From assembly GCA_963784415.1 (NCBI GenBank), contig CAWARK010000017.1, positions 228,215 to 292,214 of the forward strand: a stretch of DNA of 64,000 nt, read 5' to 3'. This document shows positions 27,185 through 37,801 of this stretch, piece after piece. Position 1 is the stretch's first letter, and each line of letters opens with the position of its first letter. The position numbers were made by a program, and so were the translations under genes. This DNA is from UBA7672 sp963784415 (GTDB lineage: Bacteria > Pseudomonadota > Alphaproteobacteria > Caulobacterales > Hyphomonadaceae). The notes below the pieces were generated by a model. That model had not been told where the DNA came from. It saw nothing but the letters and a program-made list of their open reading frames with translations, and made no database searches.

Positions 27185-30100
27185 CTAGTGCGCGTCGCTG
27201 AGGCTGGCGGCGCGTAGCTGGCGCAGCAGGGAGACGCTCGCTTCGCCCGTGACGGGCAGGTCGTTCGCCCGCTCGAACTGGCGGATCGCCTCGGCCGTGC
27301 GGGTGTTCATTTTGCCGTCGGTCGCGCCCGGCGTGTAGTTGAGGCGTTGCAGGAGGCGCTGGGTCTCGGAAATCTGCTCGGGCGAGGCCACGTCCCACGA
27401 GCGACGGCCGAATTCGCCGTTGGCGCGCGGGATCGAGGGTTTCGGGTTGAAGGCGCGGGCCTTGCGCTTGATCGCCTCGGCCTGGGTCGGCTGCATGTCG
27501 CCCAGCAGGCCACGCGCGCGACGGCTGGCGTCCTGGTCTCCGGCGCGGCCAGCGACTTCGAACCAGTAGGCGGCTTCCGACTTGTCCTGGCTGAGGCCGA
27601 GACCCTGCTCGTAGAGAACTGCGAGGTTGTACTGGCTGTCGACGAGGCCGAGGTCGGACGCGGTGCGGAACCACTCGACAGCGGCGGCATAGCTCTGCGG
27701 GCCGGCGTCGCCCTCGGCGTAGAACACTGCGAGGTCGTGCATGGCGAGGCGGTTGCCGCCGATTGCAGCTTTCTCGGTCCACGAACGCGAGGCAGCCATG
27801 TCGCGCGGCACGCCTTCGCCGCGTTCGTACAATTTCGCGAGACGGTACTCTGCCATGACGAGGCCGCGGGTGGCCGCTTCCTTCAGCATCTGAACGGCCT
27901 TGGCTTTCTCGCCGGACGCCAGCAGTTCGAGCGCGGAGTCGTGCAGGGCAACCGGATCGCCCGCGCGGACGGCGTCGGCGAGGGTAAGCGGAGCGGCGTC
28001 GGACGTTTTGAGCGCAGGCGTCTTGCCAGCCGGCGCCGATGCGGCGGGGCGCCGTCGCCGGCTTGGCGGCTGGCCGCTTCAACGACCGGCGTCGCGGCGG
28101 GTTCGTCGTGCGGCGCCAGAATGTCGGCGCCGGGATCGGCGTGGTCATCACCAAACAGAACGGAATCATTGACGCCAGCAGCAGCGATCGGGGCGGCGGG
28201 GGCGGCGGGGTCGAGCTTGGCGAAGTCGTCGTTCTGGCCATCCTGCTTGCCGCGCATGACCGTGAAGGCGGCGCCGCCAGCGACGGCAACGGTGAGGACG
28301 GCGGAGGCGATCAGCGGGCCCTTGCCGATGCCCTTGCGGCCGGAGCCGATGGACGGGTCAATGCGGCGGCCCTGACGCGCGGCGCGGCGAGCTTCTTCGA
28401 GATAGCTGGCGGACAGGCGCTCGCGGCCTTCGTCCGAGGGCAGGTCAGCGATGAAGGTCTCGGCTGGCGCAGTGGCGGGGCCGAGGAATTCGTCATCGGC
28501 TTCGAGCAGGTCTTCGATGCGCTGTGCGGGCTCGCCACCGATGGGCTGCGCGGCGATCGGAGCGTCGTCGAACAGGTGGGCGTCGCGCGGATCGGAGGCT
28601 CGGTCGAAAGGCGGCGGCTCGACGCCGACAATGTCGATGGTCTCCGGCAGCGTTCCGGCGCTGTCGATGGCGGCAAACACCGCGTCGGAAATCGGATGCG
28701 GCGTGTGTGTCTCGGACTCGTCATCGAGAATGATGAAGTCATCCGACAGGATCGGAATGTCGCGGGTGACTTCCGGTTCAGCCGGACCGCGGCGGCCGTC
28801 TTCCATGCCTTCGAGCCGGCGCGCAAGCGAGGAGACCGTGTTCTGCACCGGCATCAGCGACGCAGCCGCGTGCTCGACGCTGTCGTCCATCCGGCGCTGC
28901 ACTTCGGAGATGACGTCGGAGAGGCGGGCTTCGTAGTTACGGCCGCTGTCGGCAAGACGGGCTTCGAAGGCGCGCTGCGAGTCCTGCGCCTGCGATTGCA
29001 GACGCTCAACGGCGCGCGCGACCTGTTCGCCGATCTGGCCAATGGCTTCGGCGCTGCGGCGTTCGCTTTCGCGGACGCGCTCGTCGAGGCGGTCGGCGAG
29101 ACGCTCGACTTCGGTATTGTCGAGCGGGCGGGTTTCGAGTGACGTCTCGTTGATGCGATCGTTGAGGCGCTGAACGCTTTCGTCGTGACGGCGCTGCAGG
29201 CGCTCGGCGACCAGTGAGACCTGTTCGCCAACCGCGTCGATGGCGCCGGCGCTGCGTTTTTCGAGCGCCTGAAGCTTGTCGTCGACGACGGTGTTGAGGC
29301 GGCCGATGTCGCTGCGCGTCGTCGTTTCTACAGCGCCGAGGCGGGCGTCGATGGTGTTGGCGAGATTGGCGATCTCGCGCCGGACGTCGTCGATGGATTT
29401 GTGGTCGCCACGCGATTCAACGGCGCGGAGGCGTTCGTCGACGGCGCGCGACAGACGGTCGACCTGCGCGCTCATCGCTTCGATGGCGTCGGCCTGACGG
29501 GCTTCGGAGACCTGCACCTGTTCCTGGATCTGGCGGATCGAGCGTTCGATGCGCTCGGCCTTCTCCGGGTTGCCGGAACGGACAGCGTCTTCGAGGCGGC
29601 GCTCCATGTCGGCGCGCATGGCCGTCATCGGACGCGTCATGTCTTCCGCAAAGCTGTCGAGACGCTTCTGGAACAGCTGCTGCAGGTTGTTGAAGTCTTC
29701 CTCGGAGCGACCGCCGCCGCGCTGGATGCGGTCGTCGATCTCGTTGACCGCGCGTTCGAGCACGTTGACGGCGGTGTCGCTCTTGCGCTCGGTGCGGTTG
29801 ACGCGATCGGTGATGCGGCTGACGGCTTCGCTCAGCGTCGTCATCGCTTCGCGCGTCTTTTCCTCGATGGCGTCGACGCGGTCGATGACTTCCTTCGTCA
29901 TCGCGCGTGAGCGGGTGAGGTTGGACTCAAGCGCGCGTTCCATGCGCCAGGTCGTGTCGCCCACGGCGCGGTCGGCCTTGGTCTCGAACAGTTCGAACCG
30001 CGAGGCGGCGTCGGAGATCTTGGCGATGCCGGCTTCGATGCGGCGTTCAGCGGAGGAAACCTTTTCCTCGATCTGGTCGATGCGGCCGGTGATGCCCGCG

Positions 30101-30738
30101 GAGTTCGTGCGGACGGCGTTGGAGACGACCTGATCGACTGATGCGGCGATGTCGTCGACGCGGGAGGCGACCTGGCCCACCTTCTCATCGAACAGGGTAC
30201 GCAGCTCGTGCTGTTCGCGTTCGGACTCGCCGAGGCGGCCCTGCAGCGTGTCGGCGAGGCGGGCAAGCGAGGATTCGAGCGCCTTCATCCCGTCGAGGGA
30301 GGCGCCGCCACGGTTTTCGGTCTCGAGCGTGTCGATGCGGCTGCGCAGGGCAGTTTGCGTTGATTCAATCTCGCCCATGGCGCGGGTGACGCGCTCGAGG
30401 GCCATGAGCTGGGCTTTGCCGGTCGCGTCCACCTTGCCCATCAGGCCGAGGATCGACTTGTCGATTCCCGAGATCGAGCGGGCCGAGCGGGAGGTGGAGG
30501 CTTCGAGGCGCTGGGCGAGCTGGTCGATTTCCTGCGACATGCGGCGCAGGTCGCTGTCGGCCGAGGCGCGGGGGAACGGGTCGGCGAAGTTGACGTCCTG
30601 GAACTCGCCCTCATCGCCTTCAAGCAGAAGGGAATTCAGGAACTGGCCGAGGGTCACGCCCTGACGCTGGGCGCGTTCACGGGCAACCGACCGCGCTTTC
30701 GGGTCGATTCCTTTCACACTCCAGGGCGCCTGACTCAT
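27185..30738 (-). CDS. podJ: PodJ-like polar organelle development protein (two frameshifts)
   Basis: About 1183 residues when corrected. Order: N-terminal motif MSQAPWSVKGIDPKARSVAR, a very long coiled-coil region (about residues 60-640, repeating segments such as RVDAIEEK and RLADRLDERV), an acidic linker, one membrane helix (about 807-828), then a periplasmic part with Sel1-like repeats (YRLAKLYERGEGVPRD, YNLAVLYEQGLGLSQDKSEA) and a C-terminal peptidoglycan-binding domain. This is the PodJ layout; in Caulobacter PodJ recruits polar pili and adhesion factors and localises PleC. The frame breaks at 28072-28073 and 28046-28049 (one surplus base each); correction reads EAAAAKPATAPAASAPAGK. Start follows no strong ribosome site. 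Confidence 0.85.
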
Positions 30739-30864
30739 ATCCCACTCCGTATCGAACCGCGGAGTTCCCGTGATTCTAGACCGTGTGTCAGTTGGCGATC
30801 AGGGCCTTAAATCCGCGTTAAGCATAATTCACGGCCTTCGCCCTAAAACCGGTATGTGGACAGA

Positions 30865-30897
30865 TTGACGCTGGGGGTACGTAACGTTACGTATTAC
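30865..30897 (+). promoter_or_regulatory. Promoter of merR/beta-oxidation operon with palindromic operator
   Basis: TTGACG at 30865-30870 fits a -35 box. A perfect 16-base palindrome, TACGTAACGTTACGTA (30878-30893), fills the spacer and runs into TATTAC (30892-30897), a possible -10 box. MerR-family regulators typically bind palindromes inside a lengthened spacer, so this is probably the autoregulatory operator for the merR gene starting 66 bases downstream. It could also affect the divergent podJ-like gene. Confidence 0.65.
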
Positions 30898-30962
30898 TGA
30901 GCGTTAATTCAAAGACGCCGCCTGTGCTCCCCCACAGAGCTAACAATGACGGGAGGCAGAGT

Positions 30963-31421
30963 TTGAAAACGTACACAATTAGCGAACTTGCGCGCGAATT
31001 TCAGGTGACGCCGCGTGCACTTCGTTTCTACGAGGACAAAGGGCTGTTGCAGCCCACGCGCGACGGCCTGAACCGCGTCTATTCGGCCCGCGACCGTGCC
31101 CGCCTGAAACTCATTCTGCAGGGCAAGAGCGTCGGCTTCTCGCTGTCGGATATCCGCGAGATCCTGGACCTCTACAACCATGAGGGTCACAGGGCGCAGC
31201 TGAAGCTGTCGCTGAAGAAGTCCCGCGAGCAGGTGAAGAACCTCGAGAAACAACGCGAGGATATCGAAGCCGCTCTCGATACGCTCCAGAAGGGCGTGAA
31301 GTGGACGGAAGAGAAGCTTCAGGAACTTGGACCGGGTCCGGACGTGGAACAATCGGCGCGCGCATATGAGCGCGTGGCGCGTGCCGGTCTCGGTGGCGAC
31401 GCGGCTCATCTCGACAGCTGA
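30963..31421 (+). CDS. MerR family transcriptional regulator of the fad-like operon
   Basis: 152 residues from a TTG start, chosen because GGGAGG lies at good spacing before it and the domain begins at once (KTYTISELAREF). The MerR helix-turn-helix (VTPRALRFYEDKGLLQPTRD, then RVYSARDRARL) is followed by a long dimerisation helix with many Lys/Glu (about residues 85-130). The C-terminus lacks a metal-binding cysteine pattern, so it is of the non-metal type, like LiuR/PsrA-style regulators of acyl-CoA breakdown. It is ahead of acyl-CoA dehydrogenase, thiolase and FadJ genes, its probable targets. Confidence 0.87.
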   Translation: MKTYTISELAREFQVTPRALRFYEDKGLLQPTRDGLNRVYSARDRARLKLILQGKSVGFSLSDIREILDLYNHEGHRAQLKLSLKKSREQVKNLEKQREDIEAALDTLQKGVKWTEEKLQELGPGPDVEQSARAYERVARAGLGGDAAHLDS

Positions 31422-31471
31422 CGCAAAGTCAGTCTCGACGACTCGTCGCGTGGTGATATGACGCCTGAGTC

Positions 31472-31509
31472 TGGTTGCCGGTTGCGCTGGAATAGCGCGC
31501 CGGCAACCA
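31472..31509 (+). other. Long hairpin between merR and acyl-CoA dehydrogenase
   Basis: A perfect 10-base stem (TGGTTGCCGG with CCGGCAACCA) encloses a second 5-base stem (GCGCT with AGCGC, loop GGAAT). No T-run follows, so it may be an mRNA stability or attenuation element between the first two genes of the operon. Confidence 0.5.
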
Positions 31510-31546
31510 CATCAGCGTTCCCGCCCAGACAGTTAGGTGAGGTTAC

Positions 31547-33333
31547 ATGCCCAGATATCAGGCGCCGCTCAGGGACATGAAGTTCCTGCTCAATGAAGTG
31601 CTTGAGATCGGGATCTTATTCGAACCTGCCAAGATTTGCCGATGCGCCGGCCGATGTGATCGACGCGGTGCTCGATGGCGGCGCGAAGTTCGCCGAAGAA
31701 GTTCTGCAGCCGATCAACGCCATCGGCGATCGTCAGGGCTGCAAGCGCAATCCCGATGCATCTGTAAAGACACCGGACGGTTTCCCGGCGGCCTACAAGC
31801 AGATGTCGGAAGACGGCTGGATGGCGATCTCCGCCGACCAGCAATGGGGCGGGCAGGGCCTTCCCCGCGTTGTTTCAATGCCTTTTCTGGAGATGTGCTC
31901 GTCGGCCAACATGGCCTTCTCGATGTATCCCGGCCTGACGCGCGGCGCGGCTGAAGCGATCCAGGAAGGCGGATCGGACGAGCAGAAGAAGATCTACCTG
32001 ACCAACATGATGACCGGGAAATGGTCCGGCACCATGAACCTCACCGAGCCGCAGTGCGGCACGGACCTCGGGCTGATCCGCACCAAGGCGGTTCCGCAGG
32101 CCGATGGCACGCTACAAGATCACGGGCCAGAAGATCTGGATTTCCGGCGGCGAACAGGATCTCGCCGAGAACATCATCCAGCTCGTGCTCGCGCGCATCG
32201 AAGGCGGGCCGGAAGGCATCAAGGGCATCTCGCTCTTCATCGTGCCGAAGTTCATGGTCAACGCGGATGGCTCGCTCGGCGCCCGCAACGCGTATGAGTG
32301 TGGCGGCCTCGAAGAGAAGATGGGCATCCACGGCAACGCGACGTGCGTGATGAACTATGAGGGCGCGACCGGCTTCCTCGTCGGCGAGGCCCACAAGGGC
32401 ATGCGCACCATGTTCGTGATGATGAACGAAGCGCGGCTCGGCGTCGGCATGCAGGGACTGGCGCAGGCCGAGGTCGCGTTCCAGAACGCGGCCGACTTTG
32501 CGCGCGATCGTCTGCAGGGCCGCTCGATCACGGGCGCCAAGGCGCCGGACAAGCCTGCCGATCCGATCATCGTGCACCCCGACGTGCGGCGCATGCTGAT
32601 GGACATGAAGGCGTTCACCGAGGGCGCGCGCGCCTTCACCTACTGGACCGCGCTGCAGGGCGACCTGCTGCATGTGTCGCCGGACGCGATGGTGCGCGAG
32701 AAGGCGGAAGACCGGATGTCGTTGCTGACGCCAGTCATCAAAGGCTTCCTCACGGATCGTGGTTTCAAATACGCGTCCGACGCGCTGCAGCTGCATGGCG
32801 GCACGGGCTACACGGTCGATCAGGGCGTCGAGCAGTTCGTGCGCGATGCGCGGATCGCGCTGATCTATGAAGGCACCAACGGCATCCAGGCGCTGGACCT
32901 CGTCGGCCGCAAGCTGGCGGCGAATGGCGGCCGGGCGGTGTTCGGCTTCTTCGCGGATCTCGAGGAGTTTGCTTCCAGCAACGAAGCCGACCCGCGCATG
33001 AAGCCCTATGTCGACGGCGTGCGCTCGGCGGAAGCCCAGCTCAAGGAAGCCACGATGTGGCTGATGCAGAACGGCATGTCGAATTTCGACAACGCCGGCG
33101 CGTCAAGCCATGACTATCTACAGCTTTTCGGCCTGACGGCGTTCGCGTTGATGTGGGCCAAGATGGCGAAAGCCTCGCTGGCGCATGAAGGAAGCGGCGA
33201 CGCCTTCTATTCAAACAAGCTTGCTACTGCACGATACTTCTTTGAACGGGTCTTGCCTGACGCCACGTCACATCTCGCAAAGGTAAAGACAGGCGCAGCG
33301 CCCGTGATGGCGCTTGGCGCGGACGCATTCTGA
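31547..33333 (+). CDS. Acyl-CoA dehydrogenase with C-terminal extension (two frameshifts)
   Basis: FAD-dependent dehydrogenase of the large (~595-residue) alphaproteobacterial type. Corrected length 594. Motifs: GTMNLTEPQCGTDLG, YKITGQKIWISGGEQDL, the catalytic-glutamate region RIALIYEGTNGIQALDL, and a C-terminal helical domain ending VKTGAAPVMALGADAF. Two surplus G residues are needed to join the pieces: one in the GGG at 31610-31612 (giving LEIGSYSNLPRFADAP) and one at 32111 (giving QADGTYKITGQK). It starts MPRYQAPLRDMKFLLNEVL. It is the first enzyme of the operon, doing the first step of beta-oxidation. Confidence 0.93.
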
Positions 33334-33401
33334 CGGTTCGCCGCCAGACCGGCGACCGCCCGTAGGCCCTGCCGGGCCAGGTTTTCAAAAGGAGGCCCCT
33401 G

Positions 33402-34609
<1,208 letters not shown>

Positions 34610-34610
<1 letters not shown>

Positions 34611-34849
34611 TGCAGATCGGCGAGGCGAAGATCAGCGCTCTTGTCGTCTCGGCGCTCACGGGCGTCGGGCTGACCTTGCTGCTGAACCAGGGCTTTCGTG
34701 ACCTGGGCTTCGCCTTGTCGATTGCTGGCCCGGTGGCGCTGGTGATGGCCGTGGTGCTGTTCCTGTTCGCCAACGACAACGTCAAGAAACGCGACGACGC
34801 GTCGTCGCCAAATCAGTCTTCCCTCAAACGGGATTCCAAAGGCAACTGA
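34610..34849 (+). CDS. Small membrane protein within the fad-like operon
   Basis: 79 residues. The ATG overlaps the thiolase stop by one base, and its stop is just before the fadJ start, so it is embedded in the operon. Two hydrophobic helices (ISALVVSALTGVGLTLLL and LGFALSIAGPVALVMAVVLF) precede a charged tail (NDNVKKRDDASSPNQSSL). I know no named family. The position suggests a role linked to beta-oxidation enzymes at the membrane, but this is inference. Confidence 0.7.
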
Positions 34850-34850
34850 C

Positions 34851-37073
34851 ATGAAACTCGAAACCTTCGGCTGGGATGTGGACGCAGATGGCATCGCGAC
34901 CGCCACGTTTGACGTGCCGGGCCGTTCAATGAACACGCTGACGCAGAAGGCGGTCGCCGACCTTGCCGCCATAGCTCAGGAAGTTGCGACCAACGCGGCC
35001 ATCAAGGGTCTCGTCATCACCTCAGGCAAGACCAGCGGCTTCTGCGCCGGCGCGGATCTTGGCGAGCTTGGCGGCGGCTCTGGCGCGGGCGCTGCGGGCG
35101 GAGATCCGGAAGCGCAATTGAAAGCACAGTTCGAGCGCTCGTTCGGCATGAACAAGATCCTGCGCGCACTCGAGACCTGCAAGAAGCCGGTGGCGTGTGC
35201 GCTCAATGGCCTCGCGCTTGGCGGCGGTCTCGAAGTTGCGCTGGGCTGCCACTACCGCATCGCGGCCAGCGACAATCCGAAGCTTCAGCTCGGCCTGCCG
35301 GAAGCCAAGGTTGGCCTGATGCCGGGCGCCGGCGGCACGCAACGCCTTCCGCGCATCATGGGTGCGCAGGCGGCCGCTCCCTTCCTGCTGCAGGGCGACA
35401 GCATGACGGCAGAACAGGCCAAGGCGAATGGCGTGGTCAACGAACTCGCGCCGACGTCGGAACTGGTCGCCAAGGCCAAGGCCTGGTGCAAGGCCAACCC
35501 GAACGCCAAGGCGCCGTGGGATGATCCGAAGTTCAAGGTTCCGGGCGGCACGCCGAACTCGCAGCAGGGCTCGACCGTGTTCACCTTCGGCTCGGCCATG
35601 CTGGCCAAGCAGACCTGGGGCAACTTCCCGGCGCAGAAGCATATCCTGTCGGCCGTCTATGAAGGCCTGTCGGTTCCGATCGACGCCGGCCTGCGCATCG
35701 AGAGCCGCTACTTCGTCAAGACGCTGATGACGCCGGAAGCCAAGGGCATGATCCGCTCGCTCTTCCTGTCGATGCAGGACCTATCGAAAGGCGCGTCGCG
35801 CCCGGCCGGCTTCCCGGCCTACGAAATCAAGAAGGCCGTCGTCGTCGGCGCCGGCCTGATGGGCGCGGGCATTGCCTATGTGCAGGCCAAGGCCGGCATC
35901 CCGACCATCCTGCTCGATGTGAGCCAGGAGTCCGCGGACAAGGGCAAAGCCTACTCGCAACGTATCGTCGACAAGGACGTGTCGCGCGGCAAGCTGACGA
36001 AAGAGAAGGGCGATGCGCTGCTCGCCCTGATCACGCCGTCGACCGACTACTCCCTCGTGAAGGGCGCGGACATTGTCGTTGAGGCCGTGTTCGAGAACGT
36101 CGAACTGAAAGCCAAGGTGACGGCGCAGATCGAGGAACATCTCGGCGATACCGCCGTGATGGGCACCAACACCTCGACGCTGCCGATCACGGGCCTCGCC
36201 AAGGCGTCGAAGCGCCCGGCCAACTTCATCGGCATCCACTTCTTCTCGCCGGTCGAGCGCATGGGTCTCGTCGAGATCATCATGGGCAAGGAGACGACCC
36301 AGGAGACGCTCGCCAAGACGATGGACTACGTCCTGAAGATCAAGAAGACGCCGGTGGCGGTGAACGACTTCCGCGGCTTCTACACCTCGCGCGTGTTCGG
36401 CACCTATCCGGAAGAAGGCATGACGATGCTGGGCGAAGGCATCGCGCCGGCGATCATCGAGAATGTCGGCCGCATGGCCGGCATGCCGATGGGGCCGCTG
36501 GAAGTGTCCGACTCCGTCGGCATCGACACGATGCTGAAGATCGGCCGCGAGAGCGCCAAGGTGTCCGGCAAGTCCTACGAGCAGAACCCGGTTGGCGATC
36601 TTGTCGCCTGGATCGTCGACACGCAGAACCGCGTCGGCCGCAAGGCGGGCAAGGGCTTCTACGACTACAACGAAGCCGGCAAACCCTCGCGCCTCTATCC
36701 GGACATCGGCAAGAAGATCGAGATCAAGACCAAGGAATGCCCGCCGGAACTGAAGGTCGAGCTGACCAAGCGCTTCCTCTATCGCCAGTGCGTTGAGGTC
36801 GCCCGCTGCTTCGAGGAAGGCGTCATCCTCGATGCGCGCGACGCCGACGTCGGCTCGATCCTGGCGTGGGGCTTTGCGCCCTATACCGGCGGCGTGTGCT
36901 CGTACATGGACCTGAAGGTCGGCATCAAGACCTTCGTCGAAGAGTGCGATGCGCTGGCCGAGAAACACGGCGAACGCTTCCGCCCGAACGCCCTGCTGCG
37001 CGAGATGGCCGCCAAGGGCCAGACCTTCTACTCGCGCTTCCCGCCGAAGGATCAGAAGGCGGCTGCGGCCTAA
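34851..37073 (+). CDS. fadJ: Multifunctional enoyl-CoA hydratase/3-hydroxyacyl-CoA dehydrogenase
   Basis: 740 residues. The N-terminal crotonase domain has FCAGADLGELGGG and ALGGGLEVALGCHYR. The NAD-binding motif VVGAGLMGAGIAYVQA begins at about residue 330, followed by the 3HCDH domains (HFFSPVERMGLVEI, RGFYTSRVFGTYPEEG). It performs steps two and three of beta-oxidation and pairs with the upstream thiolase. This is a complete gene in one frame, unlike the dehydrogenase upstream. Confidence 0.95.
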   Translation: MKLETFGWDVDADGIATATFDVPGRSMNTLTQKAVADLAAIAQEVATNAAIKGLVITSGKTSGFCAGADLGELGGGSGAGAAGGDPEAQLKAQFERSFGMNKILRALETCKKPVACALNGLALGGGLEVALGCHYRIAASDNPKLQLGLPEAKVGLMPGAGGTQRLPRIMGAQAAAPFLLQGDSMTAEQAKANGVVNELAPTSELVAKAKAWCKANPNAKAPWDDPKFKVPGGTPNSQQGSTVFTFGSAMLAKQTWGNFPAQKHILSAVYEGLSVPIDAGLRIESRYFVKTLMTPEAKGMIRSLFLSMQDLSKGASRPAGFPAYEIKKAVVVGAGLMGAGIAYVQAKAGIPTILLDVSQESADKGKAYSQRIVDKDVSRGKLTKEKGDALLALITPSTDYSLVKGADIVVEAVFENVELKAKVTAQIEEHLGDTAVMGTNTSTLPITGLAKASKRPANFIGIHFFSPVERMGLVEIIMGKETTQETLAKTMDYVLKIKKTPVAVNDFRGFYTSRVFGTYPEEGMTMLGEGIAPAIIENVGRMAGMPMGPLEVSDSVGIDTMLKIGRESAKVSGKSYEQNPVGDLVAWIVDTQNRVGRKAGKGFYDYNEAGKPSRLYPDIGKKIEIKTKECPPELKVELTKRFLYRQCVEVARCFEEGVILDARDADVGSILAWGFAPYTGGVCSYMDLKVGIKTFVEECDALAEKHGERFRPNALLREMAAKGQTFYSRFPPKDQKAAAA

Positions 37074-37144
37074 GCAATCTTGTACTGCACAAATTCGAAT
37101 TGGCGGAGGCGACGTTGCAATGCGCCATGTCCCTCCGACCAGCT

Positions 37145-37800
37145 TCAAAATTCCGGATCGCTCGACCTGTACTCCTCGCCAACGACGCGCGTGTAACCGA
37201 CCGTCTGGTTGTCGATCCAGCACACGTCGGATGCGCCCCAATCGGCGGGTGGCCAAGCCCTGTCAGGGATTGCCTCGAACGCCAGTTTCGGCGTTCCGTC
37301 TCGAACCTCATACACGTTCGAGCACTGTGCGCGAGTATCCGGCAGCAAGGTCGGTCGCCGCTGCAGACGAACCGCGATCCATCTGGCGAGAAAAGCGGAT
37401 AACCGTAAAGTCTCCTGCATCATCGCGGTCTTGCGATCCAGCAGATGCCAGGTGTTGCCTTCGCCAAACTGTTCGCGAATGCTCAGGAAGCGCCCGCCCG
37501 CCTGCAGGTCGATGGAATTGAAACAGTCGGGACATTCGACCACGATCTTTTTTGTCGTGCCGTTCAGCAACTTGGTGCCGAGGCCTTCCGCCTTTCGCGT
37601 AACCGAGACTCGGATTTGACGTGCTGAGTTCGTGCTCCCAGAATATCGCGCACTCCTGAACGTTGCCGAGCGTGGGGCACTCGAAGCGACCTTGCACTTG
37701 CGTAAGGAGCCACCTGCGCAGAAGCGCCGCCGTGGCCGAAGGCTGCGCCCACGGCGGTTGCGACGATTGCGGCGAACCCGAATAAGCGATGAGAGGGCAA
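37145..37800 (-). CDS. Secreted six-cysteine protein, unknown (two frameshifts)
   Basis: Not visible in any single frame. From a TTG at 37800, two bases after the stop of the S9 peptidase gene upstream, a signal peptide (FAAIVATAVGAAFGHGGASA) runs into YASQGRFECPTLGNVQECAIFW, then SLGYAKAEGLGTKLLNG and KIVVECPDCFNSIDLQAGG, and on to the end GEEYRSSDPEF. This needs one surplus base at 37695 and one at 37591-37592 to be removed. The result is 217 residues with six cysteines after the signal peptide (two in CPDC), suggesting disulfides. I recognise no family. The TTG start has a weak ribosome site, so it may be coupled to the peptidase gene. Confidence 0.6.
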
Positions 37801-37801
37801 T

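Noticed and set aside
27347..28375. 342-residue open frame on the plus strand
   Set aside because: Antisense to the podJ-like gene; Gly/Ala/Arg-rich composition expected from GC-rich codon shadow.
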